Source: an uncultured Pelagibacteraceae bacterium
Lineage (GTDB): Bacteria; Pseudomonadota; Alphaproteobacteria; Pelagibacterales; Pelagibacteraceae
Length of the DNA stretch: 34,856 nucleotides
Assembly: GCA_902557605.1 (NCBI GenBank)
Contig: CACEAQ010000005.1
Location: 1 to 34,856 of the forward strand
Reading direction: 5' to 3'
Part shown: positions 8,890 through 17,857 of the stretch, piece after piece
How the letters are laid out: the number at the start of each line of letters is the position of its first letter
Numbering within the stretch: the first letter of the stretch is position 1
The notes under the pieces: generated by a model
What the model was told of the DNA's origin: nothing
The model's database searches: none
Seen by the model: the letters and a program-made list of their open reading frames with translations, nothing else
Position numbers and translations under genes: made by a program

Positions 8890-10344
8890 ATGCTAACATC
8901 AATAGGTAAATTTTCTAAGTCTTTTTTAATAAAGCTCTTGGTGGGTATAATTATTCTTCCATTTGTTTTTTGGGGAATGGGAGACGTGTTTAGAGGTGGA
9001 AATCAAAATGTCATAGCTTCAATAGATTCTGAAAAAATCAGCACACAGGAATTTGTTGAATATCTTAGGCGACTTAATCTAAATGAAGATCAGATAAAAA
9101 ATTTACCAAAAACCGATTTAATTGAAAAAATTTTATCTGAATATATTGGAAAAAGAGTAATGGCTTTGGAAATCGATAAAATTGGGATAACTGTAAATGA
9201 TAATTCTTTAAGAAATATAATTAAAAACGATACATTATTTTTTAAAGATAACAAATTTTCAAGAACAGAATATGAAAAATTTCTAATTAAAAGTGGCGTC
9301 ACAGCTCCACTTTTTGAAAATAATATTGCTGAACAAGAAAAAAAAAGACAATTCTTAAGTTCTTTATCTGGAGGGATAGTCATTCCAGAATTATTGGTTA
9401 AAAAAGAATATAGAAAAGAGAATCAAACAAAAAAGATTAAATACATTGATTTAGAAAAATACCACTCTAAAAACAAACCAACTGAAGAGAATAAAAAAGA
9501 ACTTTATGAGAGAAATAAAAATGTTTTTTTTACAGAATTTAAAAGCATTCGTTACGTTGAAATCGACCCTTTAAGAATTAGTGGTAGCAAAGAATACAAC
9601 GAGTCTTTTTTCAAACAATTAGATTTAATTGAAAATAATATATTAGATGGACAATCTTTTGATGAAACAATAAAAACTAATAATTTAAAGGCAATTTCAT
9701 TAAAAAAGGTAAATGCAAAGAAAGAAAACGAAAATCAAAAAAAAATAGACAATTTATCTGACGATTTATTTAAAAAAATTTATAATTTAAAATCTATTCA
9801 AGTGCCTGAAATTATTAGTTTTGATAACAAATATTATTTAGCTGAAATTAATAAAATTGAAAAAAAAGATAGACCATTTAATGATCCAGAAGTTCAAGAA
9901 GCCCTGAATGCCCAGCTTAGTTTTAAAAATAAAGTAGAGAGTAATACTTCGATTATCAAGGATATAAGTATGGGGGCAATTGATAACGAAAAGTTTAAAA
10001 AATTTGCATCAGATAATCAATTAGAAATTAAGGAATATAAAATTAACAATTTAAAACAAAACGATATTTTTTCTGAACCAATTATTAAAAGAATTTTTCT
10101 TACTGAAGATGGTGAAATTGATCTAATTACTAACAATACCCTAACAAAAAGTTTTTTAGTTTTAGCTTTAAATACTGAGTATAAAGAACTTAAAAAAGAT
10201 AGTAATGAATATGAGCAATTTGAAGCGAAAGCTCGTTTGAATTTAATTAATGAGATTTATAAAACACATGATAATAATCTAAATGAGAAGTACAAAGTTG
10301 AGTTAAATCAAAGGACAATAGACAGAGTTAAAAATTCATTTTAA
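8890..10344 (+). CDS. ppiD: PpiD/SurA-like periplasmic folding protein, membrane anchored
   Basis: A 484-residue protein with a single N-terminal anchor helix (about 13-30, FLIKLLVGIIILPFVFWGMG) followed by the PpiD signature GDVFRGG and a SurA-N-like helical region (about 36-150: ISTQEFVEYLRRLN, FSRTEYEKFL). A weakly conserved peptidyl-prolyl isomerase-like region spans about 215-330, then a second helical part. PpiD helps outer-membrane and periplasmic proteins fold after Sec export. It is shorter than E. coli PpiD (623), and I cannot confirm active-site residues in the isomerase part, so chaperone-only function is possible. It overlaps trpE by 1 base, the usual alphaproteobacterial order. 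Confidence 0.85.
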   Translation: MLTSIGKFSKSFLIKLLVGIIILPFVFWGMGDVFRGGNQNVIASIDSEKISTQEFVEYLRRLNLNEDQIKNLPKTDLIEKILSEYIGKRVMALEIDKIGITVNDNSLRNIIKNDTLFFKDNKFSRTEYEKFLIKSGVTAPLFENNIAEQEKKRQFLSSLSGGIVIPELLVKKEYRKENQTKKIKYIDLEKYHSKNKPTEENKKELYERNKNVFFTEFKSIRYVEIDPLRISGSKEYNESFFKQLDLIENNILDGQSFDETIKTNNLKAISLKKVNAKKENENQKKIDNLSDDLFKKIYNLKSIQVPEIISFDNKYYLAEINKIEKKDRPFNDPEVQEALNAQLSFKNKVESNTSIIKDISMGAIDNEKFKKFASDNQLEIKEYKINNLKQNDIFSEPIIKRIFLTEDGEIDLITNNTLTKSFLVLALNTEYKELKKDSNEYEQFEAKARLNLINEIYKTHDNNLNEKYKVELNQRTIDRVKNSF

Positions 10345-11801
10345 TGCGAATAAATACAAGCTTTAAAGATTTTCAAAAGAGACACATAAAAAAGACTCAT
10401 CAAATTTTATTCAAATCGTTTAATTGTAAAGATTACTATAAAGTAGAAAATCTATTTAAATTTCTCTTAGCTGAAAAGAATAGTTTTATTTTTGAGTCAG
10501 TTGAAAAAGGAATTATTAGAGGAAGATATACAATTATCGGTCTTGACCCTGATAAGATTTGGGATATTAACAATAATGTAATTACATTAGAAACTAATAA
10601 AAAAAAAATTAAAATTAAAACAAATCCTTTAAAATACTTAAACAAACTAATTAAAGATTTTAAGATTAAGACTCCAAGTCAATTACCTTCGATGGCCTCA
10701 ATGCTTGTTGGTTATTTCTCATACGATATAATTCGTTACATTGAGAAAATACCTAATAAATGTAAAGATGACTTAAAAATTCCAGACGTGAGGCTCTCTC
10801 GTCCAAGAAATCTGGTTATTTATGATAATTTAAAAAAAAGAATTCACTACATTGAAAATGTTTATGCTGACACTAAAATTAAGAATTATAAAGAAACTTA
10901 TGAAGCAATTGTAAAAAAGTTTGAGCTATTTAAGAATTTTGAAAACATAAAGCTTCCAGAACAATTTACATTCAAACAAAATAAAAACGCTATTAAATCA
11001 AATATTTCGAAAAAAAGATTTAAACAATTAGTTAAAAAAGCAAAAACTTACATAAAAAATGGTGATATCTTTCAAGTAGTTTTAAGTCAAAGATTTGAAA
11101 GAAAAATAAATAAAAAACCTATAGAAATTTATAATCACTTAAGAAAATCAAATCCCTCACCATTTATGTTTTATTTTAATTATGAAGATTTTAATGTTTT
11201 AGGTAGTAGTCCAGAAATATTGGTGAGACTTAGAAAAGGTGAAGTTACAATCAGACCAATAGCTGGGACAAGACCAAGAGGAAAAACTTTAAAAGAGGAT
11301 AAAAAGTATGTATCAGATTTACTAAAAGATAAAAAAGAATTAGCTGAACATCTCATGTTATTGGATCTTGGAAGAAATGATGTAGGAAAAGTCTCTAAAA
11401 TTAATACTGTAAAAGTAACAGAAAAATTCAGAGTAGAAAAATATTCTCATGTAATGCACATTGTTTCGAACGTAATTGGAAAGTTCAATGATCAAACCTC
11501 AGTTTTTGAAACACTTTTATCAGGTTTTCCTGCAGGCACAGTAAGTGGAGCTCCAAAAATTAGAGCGATGGAAATAATTGATGAACTTGAAAAAAATAAA
11601 AGAAAATTATATGCAGGTGGAATTGGTTACTTCACCCCTAATAATGAATTTGATACCTGTATTGCACTACGAACAGCTTTAATAAAAAAGGATAAGTTTT
11701 ATGTTCAAGCTGGAGCAGGTATTGTAGCCGATAGCAAGCCTGAAAAAGAATACGCTGAAACAGTAAACAAAGCTAAAGCTTTAATGAAAGCAGTAGATTA
11801 A
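10344..11801 (+). CDS. trpE: Anthranilate synthase component I
   Basis: Chorismate-utilising large subunit that makes anthranilate with TrpG-supplied ammonia. The N-terminal regulatory domain contains FIFESVEKG (about 49-57), equivalent to the tryptophan feedback-site region, then [11 protein letters not shown]. The catalytic domain includes [40 protein letters not shown], and the C-terminal [16 protein letters not shown] and [15 protein letters not shown] motifs. The full 485 residues argue for a true TrpE rather than PabB. First of four contiguous trp genes; the stop is directly followed by the trpG ATG. Confidence 0.96.
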   Translation: MRINTSFKDFQKRHIKKTHQILFKSFNCKDYYKVENLFKFLLAEKNSFIFESVEKGIIRGRYTIIGLDPDKIWDINNNVITLETNKKKIKIKTNPLKYLNKLIKDFKIKTPSQLPSMASMLVGYFSYDIIRYIEKIPNKCKDDLKIPDVRLSRPRNLVIYDNLKKRIHYIENVYADTKIKNYKETYEAIVKKFELFKNFENIKLPEQFTFKQNKNAIKSNISKKRFKQLVKKAKTYIKNGDIFQVVLSQRFERKINKKPIEIYNHLRKSNPSPFMFYFNYEDFNVLGSSPEILVRLRKGEVTIRPIAGTRPRGKTLKEDKKYVSDLLKDKKELAEHLMLLDLGRNDVGKVSKINTVKVTEKFRVEKYSHVMHIVSNVIGKFNDQTSVFETLLSGFPAGTVSGAPKIRAMEIIDELEKNKRKLYAGGIGYFTPNNEFDTCIALRTALIKKDKFYVQAGAGIVADSKPEKEYAETVNKAKALMKAVD

Positions 11802-12368
11802 ATGAAAATTTTATTAATAGATAATTATGATAGTTTTACTTACAATCTATTTCATTACATTTCAAAAATTAATAAAAATGTCGAAGTGATTAGAAATGAT
11901 AAAATTGATGGAAGAACAGTTTTAAGAAAAAAATACGATAAAATTGTAATATCCCCAGGACCTGGAAATCCTAATCAAGCTGGAAATTGTCTTAAAATCG
12001 TAAAAGAAGTTTACAAAAAAATTCCAATTCTTGGAGTTTGCTTAGGTCATCAAATCATAGGTCAAGTTTTTGGTGGAAAGATTATTCATGCTAATAATTT
12101 GATGCATGGCAAGACAAGTAAAATTAGACATATTAAAAAAGGTTTATTTAAGAATGTTCAAAATAACTTTGAAGCGACTAGATATCATAGTTTAGTTGTC
12201 GATCGTAAAAAATTCCCAAAAAAACTATTAATTACTGCTGAAACTAAGAATAAAACAATAATGGGATTAATGCATAAAGAATATGATATTCATGGGTTTC
12301 AATTTCATCCCGAAAGTATAAGTACTAAAGTAGGAATGAAATTAATTAAAAATTTTATAAGTAATTAA
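11802..12368 (+). CDS. trpG: Anthranilate synthase component II (glutamine amidotransferase)
   Basis: Class I glutamine amidotransferase delivering ammonia to TrpE. Motifs are DNYDSFTYN at the N terminus, the oxyanion segment SPGPGNP (51-57), nucleophile Cys80 in GVCLGHQ, and His169/Glu171 in FHPES. At 188 residues it is single-domain, not fused to trpE or trpD. It may also serve aminodeoxychorismate synthase, as in some bacteria with one such subunit; that cannot be judged here. No bases separate it from trpE or trpD. Confidence 0.95.
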   Translation: MKILLIDNYDSFTYNLFHYISKINKNVEVIRNDKIDGRTVLRKKYDKIVISPGPGNPNQAGNCLKIVKEVYKKIPILGVCLGHQIIGQVFGGKIIHANNLMHGKTSKIRHIKKGLFKNVQNNFEATRYHSLVVDRKKFPKKLLITAETKNKTIMGLMHKEYDIHGFQFHPESISTKVGMKLIKNFISN

Positions 12369-13364
12369 ATGTCTAAATTTGTAGAAAATTTAAAAAAAGG
12401 TCAAAGTCTTTCCTTTGAAGAAAGTAAAGCTCTATTCAGTGAGCTTATGGAAGGTAAATACAATGAAAATTCAATTATAGAAATTTTAGAGTCTCTCATA
12501 AAAAAAGGTGAAACTAAAGATGAGCTAGCTGGAGGAATTTTTATTTTAAGAGAAAAAGCTACAAAAGTTAAAGCTGAACAAGATACTATAGATACTTGTG
12601 GAACAGGAGGAGACGGGCAAAACTCTTTAAATATTTCTACTGCTGCAGCTATAGTTTTGGCGAGTATGGGTGTAAAAGTTGCTAAGCACGGTAATAAAGC
12701 TGTATCTTCGAACTGTGGATCTGCAGATGTATTAGAGGCATTAAAAATAAATATTAATTTGAAAGCAAATGAGGCTGAGGAAAGTATAAAAAAGTTTAAT
12801 TTTGCTTTTATGTTTGCACCTAATTATCACTCAGCAATGAAACATGTTGGACCTGCTAGAAAAAAAATGGGAAAGAAAACGATCTTTAACTTAATTGGTC
12901 CCTTAAGTAGTCCTGCACAAGTAAAAAGACAGGTAATAGGAGTATTTGACAAAAAATGGATGAAGCCATTCGCTGAGGCGCTTAAAGAAAACGGAGTTAT
13001 TCACGCATTCATCGTTCATAGCGAAGATGGGATGGATGAGATATCACCGTTTGCAAAAACATATGTGGTAGAACTTAAAAACTCAATTATTAAAGAATTT
13101 ATAATTGATCCAAAAACCTTAGGAATTGACTCTGCAAATAAGGAAAATTTAAAAGGAAAAAATGCAGAATACAACTCTGAAAAAATTATTGAAATATTTA
13201 AAGGAAAAAATAATGAATTCTCTCAATCTGTTGCTCTTAATGTAGCAGCAGGTTTAATAGTTTCTGGTAAAGAAAGTGATTATAAACTGTCGTACGAAAA
13301 GGCTATAAAGCATTTAAATTCAGGACAGGTTTTTCACCACTTAGTGAAAATTCAATCAAATTAA
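12369..13364 (+). CDS. trpD: Anthranilate phosphoribosyltransferase
   Basis: Transfers phosphoribose from PRPP to anthranilate, the second step of the tryptophan branch. The PRPP-binding glycine-rich loop DTCGTGGDG (about 79-87), NISTAAA, KHGNKAVSSNCGSADVLEAL, FAPNYHSAMKHVGPARK and FNLIGPLSSPA follow in family order. Its 331 residues are typical. It starts directly after the trpG stop and shares a TAATG with trpC. Confidence 0.97.
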   Translation: MSKFVENLKKGQSLSFEESKALFSELMEGKYNENSIIEILESLIKKGETKDELAGGIFILREKATKVKAEQDTIDTCGTGGDGQNSLNISTAAAIVLASMGVKVAKHGNKAVSSNCGSADVLEALKININLKANEAEESIKKFNFAFMFAPNYHSAMKHVGPARKKMGKKTIFNLIGPLSSPAQVKRQVIGVFDKKWMKPFAEALKENGVIHAFIVHSEDGMDEISPFAKTYVVELKNSIIKEFIIDPKTLGIDSANKENLKGKNAEYNSEKIIEIFKGKNNEFSQSVALNVAAGLIVSGKESDYKLSYEKAIKHLNSGQVFHHLVKIQSN

Positions 13365-14155
13365 TGACAAATATTTTAGAAAAAATTATTGAGGAAAAAA
13401 AATACTCTTTGGACCTGATTAAAAAAGAAAAATCTTTAGATATTTTAGAAAAAAACATCAAAGAGCAAAGTTTTTTAAATTTTAAAGAAACAATCCAAAA
13501 AAATCAGAGTGTTTCTTTAATAACCGAAATCAAAAAAGCTAGTCCATCTGCTGGCGTCCTTGTAAATAATTTTAATCATTTAGACATTGCAAAAATGTAT
13601 GTAGACAATGGTGCTACTTGTCTTTCGGTTTTGACGGAGGAAAAGTATTTTTTAGGAAAATTAGATTTTATTCAAGATATAAAAAAACAAATTAAAGTTC
13701 CAATTTTAGCTAAAGATTTTTTTATTGATCCTTATCAAATCGCATTATCCAAAAGTTATGGTTGTGATTGTATCTTAATAATAGTCGCGGCTCTTAATGG
13801 AGCCCAAGCTGATGAAATTTATTCTGAAGCATTAAGACATAATTTATCTGTCATAGTGGAAGTTCACGATCAGAGAGAAGCTGAAACAGCCTTAAAATTT
13901 GATCAAGCATTAATTGGAATTAATAATAGGAATTTGAAAACACTTGAAGTTTCATTGAACAATACTATTTCAATTTTTGAAGTTATTAAAACACACAAAG
14001 GCCCTATTATTTCTGAAAGCGGAATTAAGACTGCAAACGACGCAGAATATATTTACGAAAAAACCGGAATTAAAAATTTTCTTATTGGAGAATCACTTTT
14101 AAAATCTGACAATCCTGATGAATTAATGAAAAAATTAATTCAAATTACTCAATAA
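13364..14155 (+). CDS. trpC: Indole-3-glycerol-phosphate synthase
   Basis: TIM-barrel enzyme closing the indole ring, stand-alone (not fused to TrpF). Motifs are EIKKASPSAG (phosphate/substrate lysine), CLSVLTEEKYF, PILAKDFFIDPYQI with the catalytic lysine, DCILIIVAAL, VIVEVHD, IGINNRNLKT, and SESGI plus FLIGESLLKS at the C-terminal phosphate site. Full length at 263 residues. It is the last trp gene here; trpF, trpA and trpB are not in the window. A 70-base spacer with an apparent LexA-type operator follows. Confidence 0.96.
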   Translation: MTNILEKIIEEKKYSLDLIKKEKSLDILEKNIKEQSFLNFKETIQKNQSVSLITEIKKASPSAGVLVNNFNHLDIAKMYVDNGATCLSVLTEEKYFLGKLDFIQDIKKQIKVPILAKDFFIDPYQIALSKSYGCDCILIIVAALNGAQADEIYSEALRHNLSVIVEVHDQREAETALKFDQALIGINNRNLKTLEVSLNNTISIFEVIKTHKGPIISESGIKTANDAEYIYEKTGIKNFLIGESLLKSDNPDELMKKLIQITQ

Positions 14156-14196
14156 ATTAGCCATTTATTTGAAGTTGTAATTCAAAAAGAACTTTT

Positions 14197-14227
14197 ATAG
14201 AACATACATGTACGAGGTTTGTTCTAT
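14197..14227. promoter_or_regulatory. Candidate LexA autoregulatory operator
   Basis: A perfect 8-base inverted repeat, ATAGAACA (14197-14204) and TGTTCTAT (14220-14227), is separated by 15 bases, putting the arm centres about two helical turns apart. The left arm also begins an imperfect palindrome, GAACATACATGTAC (14200-14213). GAAC/GTTC half-sites are the building blocks of LexA boxes in Alphaproteobacteria and Gram-positives, though the canonical GTTC-N7-GTTC spacing is not met. The right arm overlaps the chosen lexA ATG, where bound repressor would block transcription. A weak -35/-10 pair (TTGAAG 14169-14174; TTTTAT 14193-14198) lies just upstream. Confidence 0.5.
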
Positions 14228-14900
14228 GCTAACAAAAAAACAAAAAAACTTATTAATATTCATCAATAAGAAGATTAGATCTTCAGGGATTTCTCCTTCT
14301 TATGAGGAAATGAAGAATTCACTCAACCTTAAGTCGAAATCAGGAATACATAGATTAATTTCTGCATTAGAAGAAAGGGGTTTTGTTAAACGATTAGCAC
14401 ATAAAGCTAGAGCATTGGAGGTGGTTAAATTGCCAGAGAACGCTAGCGCAAATGATATATTTAATACTTTCACTCCAAGCGTTATCAAAGGTGGATTAGA
14501 TAAAAATAATAATAAATCTACTGATGTTTCGGTATTAGGAAGTATTGCCGCTGGTACACCAATTGAAGCTATTCAACAAGAAGTTGATAAAGTTGCTTTA
14601 CCAGAAGATCTTCAAAATAATGGTGAGCACTATGGTCTTAAAGTAAAAGGAGACTCAATGATTGAAGCAGGTATTGCTGACGGTGATACTGTTATTATAA
14701 AAAAAGTTTCTAATGTTGATAATGGTCAGATTGCAGTAGTCTTGATAGACGACCAGGAAGCTACTTTAAAAAGAGTAAGAAAAAAAGGAAACACTATCGC
14801 TCTTGAAGCAGCAAATCGAAACTATGGAACTAAAATTTACGCTGCAAATAGAATAAAAATTCAAGGTAAACTTGTTTCTTTATATAGAAACTTTCATTAA
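14226..14900 (+). CDS. lexA: LexA repressor
   Basis: SOS-response repressor with self-cleavage. The N-terminal winged helix (MLTKKQKNLLIFI, then SPSYEEM and a recognition-helix region around SGIHRLISALEERGF) is followed by a linker and the S24 peptidase domain. The cleavage site is A109-G110 in GSIAAGTPIEA, catalytic Ser144 in GDSMIEAGI, and Lys182 in ATLKR. I start it at the ATG at 14226 because GAGG (14214-14217) sits 8 bases before it and MLTKKQ is the usual LexA beginning. An upstream ATG at 14208 lacks a ribosome site and lies inside the candidate operator. The gene keeps its alphaproteobacterial place between trpC and gltX. Confidence 0.95.
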   Translation: MLTKKQKNLLIFINKKIRSSGISPSYEEMKNSLNLKSKSGIHRLISALEERGFVKRLAHKARALEVVKLPENASANDIFNTFTPSVIKGGLDKNNNKSTDVSVLGSIAAGTPIEAIQQEVDKVALPEDLQNNGEHYGLKVKGDSMIEAGIADGDTVIIKKVSNVDNGQIAVVLIDDQEATLKRVRKKGNTIALEAANRNYGTKIYAANRIKIQGKLVSLYRNFH

Positions 14901-14919
14901 AATAGTCTAATTAATATTA

Positions 14920-16308
14920 ATGTCTTTTAATTGTAGGTTTGCGCCCTCTCCTACTGGGCCTCTTCATATTGGTGGAGTTCGAACAGCCTTATTCAATTGG
15001 CTTTTAGCTAAAAAAAATAAGGGAAAATATTTTCTAAGGATAGAGGATACTGATAAAGAGAGATCTAAAGACGAATTCAAAAAACAAATTATTACATCTT
15101 TGGCTTGGCTTGGAATTGAACATGATGGCGATGAATATATTCAATCTAAAAACATATCTAAACACGTTACAGTTGCAGAGGAGCTATTAAAAAAAGGTTT
15201 TGCATATAAATGTTATTGCTCTGAGGAAGAAATTAATGAACAAAAAGAAAAATGCAAAAAACAAGGTATACCATATGTTTATAATAGAAAATGGAGAGAT
15301 GCTAAAGATTTAAAAATTCCCGAAGGAGTTAAACCGGTATTAAGATTTAAAAGTAAAATATCTGGAAATACGATTATAAAAGATTTAGTTCAAGGGAATA
15401 GAAACATTTCAAATTCTACTATTGAGGATTTTGTAATTCTAAGAAAAGATAATACTCCAACATACCAGCTATCGGCTACAGTTGATGACCATGAAATGAA
15501 AATAACTCATGTTATTAGAGGAGATGATCATATGATTAACTCTTTTAAACAGAGACAAATTTACGAAGCAATGGGTTGGGAGGTTCCAAACTTTGCACAC
15601 ATTCCTTTAATTCATAGTGCACAAGGAAAAAAATTATCAAAAAGAGATAATGCTTCCACTCTTGAAGATTATATTAAAATAGGAGTTATATCAGACGCTT
15701 TAAGGAATTATTTATTAAGATTGGGATGGTCTTATAAAGATAAAGAAATTTTTACAAAGCAGGAAAGTATAGAATTATTTGATCTAAGCGGTGTTGGAAA
15801 ATCACCTTCAAAACTTGATATGAATAGGATTTATTCAATAAATGAGACGTATATAAAGAGTATCGATCAGAAAGATCTTTTTAATTTTTTTAAAGAATAT
15901 GTTTCAAAATACAAAAAACCTTTAAATCAATCAAAAGAGAGTATTCTTTTAAAATCTATGGGTTTTTTAAAAAATAAGGCAAAAACTCTAGAGGATATTT
16001 GGAATAATGCTCAATATATAATTAATGATAAAATTGAAATTGGTGCAGATGATAAAAAATTAATTGATGATTTATCGAAGAAAGTAATTAGTGATTTTAC
16101 CTCTGACTATGAAAAACTTCCCTCTTTATCTAAAGAGTCTTTAGAGCCTATAATTAAATCTTTAATTGATAAACATAAGACTAATTTTAAAGGTGTAGGA
16201 CAACCTTTAAGGATAGCGCTAGTTGGCTCAAGATTTGGGCCTGGTCTTTATGATGTTATTCTCTCATTAGATAAGGCTGAAGTACTTAAAAGACTAAAAC
16301 AAATTTAA
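14920..16308 (+). CDS. gltX: Glutamyl-tRNA synthetase
   Basis: Class I synthetase charging tRNA with glutamate. The HIGH-type motif is HIGG (16-19) in PSPTGPLHIGGVRTALFNWLL, and KLSKR (238-242) is the KMSKS-type loop. LRIEDTDKERS and RGDDHMINSFKQ are further class features, and the C-terminal helical anticodon-binding part ends with GQPLRIALVGSRFGPGLYDV. The zinc-site region has C98 and C100 (CYC), but the later Cys-x-His pair of E. coli is YNR, so structural zinc is probably lost. At 462 residues it is of normal size. It shares a TAATG with the downstream nuclease-like gene. Confidence 0.96.
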   Translation: MSFNCRFAPSPTGPLHIGGVRTALFNWLLAKKNKGKYFLRIEDTDKERSKDEFKKQIITSLAWLGIEHDGDEYIQSKNISKHVTVAEELLKKGFAYKCYCSEEEINEQKEKCKKQGIPYVYNRKWRDAKDLKIPEGVKPVLRFKSKISGNTIIKDLVQGNRNISNSTIEDFVILRKDNTPTYQLSATVDDHEMKITHVIRGDDHMINSFKQRQIYEAMGWEVPNFAHIPLIHSAQGKKLSKRDNASTLEDYIKIGVISDALRNYLLRLGWSYKDKEIFTKQESIELFDLSGVGKSPSKLDMNRIYSINETYIKSIDQKDLFNFFKEYVSKYKKPLNQSKESILLKSMGFLKNKAKTLEDIWNNAQYIINDKIEIGADDKKLIDDLSKKVISDFTSDYEKLPSLSKESLEPIIKSLIDKHKTNFKGVGQPLRIALVGSRFGPGLYDVILSLDKAEVLKRLKQI

Positions 16309-17075
16309 TGAAAGACGCTGTATCTTTTAGAACAAGAAAAGCTTCTATCTACGATAAAAAATCTAATACTCCTTTTAAAATAAGTAGGTCTAAATTTTTC
16401 AACTTTATGAGCTGTAAAAGGTGCTTTTATTTAGATCGTGTAAAAGGATTAAAAGAACCCTCAATGCCTGGATGGGCTCTAAACGTTACAGTCGATGAGT
16501 TATTAAAGAAAGAATTTGATCAATATAGAAAAGAACAAAAACCTCATCCGATTATGATTAAACATAACTTAAATTTTATACCTTATCAGCACAAAGATTT
16601 AGATATGTGGAGAAATTCTCTAAAAGGTGGCATTTCATATTTGGATGAAAATACAAACCTTATAATTCATGGAGGTATTGATGATATTTGGTTTGATTTA
16701 ACTGAAAAAAAATTAGTTGTTGTAGATTATAAAGCCCAATCGTCAACTTATCCTGTAACAGTATCTTCTTATCTCGATGCTGAATGGCATCTTAGTTATA
16801 AATTACAGATGGACATTTATGTTCATATCTTAAGAAAAATGAATTTTAAAGTTTCAGACCGAACTTTTTTTTATGTTTGTAATGGAGAAAAAACAAATAA
16901 CAAATTTGATAATAAAATAGATTTTAAGTCGACACTAATCCCATACCGAGTAAATACTGATTGGATAGAGAAAAAATTAATTGAAATGAAAGATGTTCTA
17001 AACTTAGATGTACCGCCTAAAATTGAAAAAACTTGTGAAAAGTGTGCTTATCTTGAGGGCGGAAAGAAATTTTAA
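16308..17075 (+). CDS. PD-(D/E)XK nuclease-family protein with paired CxxC motifs
   Basis: A 255-residue protein with the RecB/Cas4-like PD-(D/E)XK core. D125 in HGGIDDIWF, D140-Y-K142 in VVVDYKA, and Q167 with Y171 in QMDIY fit motifs I to III plus the RecB-type Q/Y motif. Two cysteine pairs frame the fold: C36/C39 (CKRC) near the N terminus and C243/C246 (CEKC) near the C terminus. That resembles the split Fe-S clamp of Cas4 and AddB nucleases, but with a 2+2 rather than 1+3 layout. No cas genes or helicase are nearby. It is translationally coupled to gltX. DNA end processing or repair is an inference; the substrate is unknown. Confidence 0.8.
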   Translation: MKDAVSFRTRKASIYDKKSNTPFKISRSKFFNFMSCKRCFYLDRVKGLKEPSMPGWALNVTVDELLKKEFDQYRKEQKPHPIMIKHNLNFIPYQHKDLDMWRNSLKGGISYLDENTNLIIHGGIDDIWFDLTEKKLVVVDYKAQSSTYPVTVSSYLDAEWHLSYKLQMDIYVHILRKMNFKVSDRTFFYVCNGEKTNNKFDNKIDFKSTLIPYRVNTDWIEKKLIEMKDVLNLDVPPKIEKTCEKCAYLEGGKKF

Positions 17076-17076
17076 T

Positions 17077-17724
17077 TTATCTATTATTATTCTCATCATC
17101 ATTATTAGATGATTGATCTGTGTCAGACGATTGGTCTGTATTTTCTGATTGAGGTTCTTCTTGAGTAGTTTCTGTTGGTGTTTCCTCTTGAACTGGCTGT
17201 TGAGGCTCTGGCTGCGGTTCAGGTGTTGGCTCCTGTGATTGAGCTCTTGCAATATCTGCTGCACTTTGTGGAGCTGGCTCTCTTCTCATAAAGAAATATA
17301 TTCCAGCAGCAATAACTGCAATAGCGCCTAATATGTACAACATGATATTTACAATACTCAATCCTTCTTTTTCTTCCTCAATTGGTGTTTCTTCTGTAAC
17401 TGGTTTCACTTCCTCTTCTTCAGGTTTAGCATCTTGTTCTTGATTGGCTTCAGCGTTAACTTGTTCTTTTGGCTCTTCAGTTTGAGGAGCAGGCTCGGGT
17501 TCCGGTTCCGGCTCTGGTTCTGGCTCCGGTTCTTTAGCTGGTTCTGGTTCCGGCTCAGGTTCTGGTTCCGGCTCTGGTTCTGGTTCCTTTTTAGGTTCAG
17601 GCGCAGGCGTTGAAACTTCAGTTTTAGGTGCTTGAGCTACGTCTTCTTTATTCTTAATTAGAGGATCTATTGCCCCTGTCGCCACAAGAATTATACCAGC
17701 GGCTAAAACTATAATCGGATCCAT
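17077..17724 (-). CDS. Two-TM protein with Pro-Glu repeat tracts, function unknown
   Basis: A 215-residue, highly acidic protein. A short hydrophobic segment (residues 3-19) is followed by a Pro/Glu region with two perfect EP arrays, residues 47-62 (8 EP units) and 65-78 (7 units) separated by AK. A clear transmembrane helix (about 123-145) and basic MRR come next, then a Gln/Pro/Glu-rich tail ending in Asp/Asn/Ser. The EP arrays recall the periplasm-spanning TonB linker, but there is no TonB C-terminal domain or SYP motif. The low-complexity GC-richer DNA contrasts with its neighbours. Convergent with the nuclease-like gene, one base apart. Confidence 0.8.
   Translation of the reverse strand: MDPIIVLAAGIILVATGAIDPLIKNKEDVAQAPKTEVSTPAPEPKKEPEPEPEPEPEPEPEPAKEPEPEPEPEPEPEPAPQTEEPKEQVNAEANQEQDAKPEEEEVKPVTEETPIEEEKEGLSIVNIMLYILGAIAVIAAGIYFFMRREPAPQSAADIARAQSQEPTPEPQPEPQQPVQEETPTETTQEEPQSENTDQSSDTDQSSNNDDENNNR
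17491..17586. repeat. Hexanucleotide-type tandem repeat encoding Glu-Pro arrays
   Basis: The DNA reads as degenerate 6-base units of the type GGTTCT, GGTTCC, GGCTCT or GGCTCC on the plus strand. They are interrupted once by the AK-coding triplets and encode alternating Glu-Pro on the minus strand. Mixed synonymous codons suggest an older, partly diverged array rather than a fresh expansion. Such repeats are unusual in a genome this compact. Confidence 0.85.
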
Positions 17725-17857
17725 GAGTCGGATTCTAGACTTTTGGTTTATTAAATCACCTTTATATGTGAACGATTTGGGTGCTGTGTGAATAAAAAAA
17801 TAAGAAATATTGAGATTTTAACGGTAAAATTTACTCAAAATTTGATAATATCAATTA

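Noticed and set aside
14168-14186. Possible terminator after trpC (TTTGAA / TTCAAA, 7-base loop)
   Set aside because: The stem is short, all weak pairs except one, and no U-tract follows; it is more likely chance in AT-rich DNA.
16308-17075. CRISPR-associated Cas4
   Set aside because: No other cas gene and no repeat-spacer array occurs in the window, and the cysteine layout differs from Cas4.
17077-17724. TonB-like protein from the EP repeat linker
   Set aside because: There is no TonB C-terminal domain, no KP array and no ExbB/ExbD neighbours, and the strongest TM helix follows the EP region rather than preceding it.
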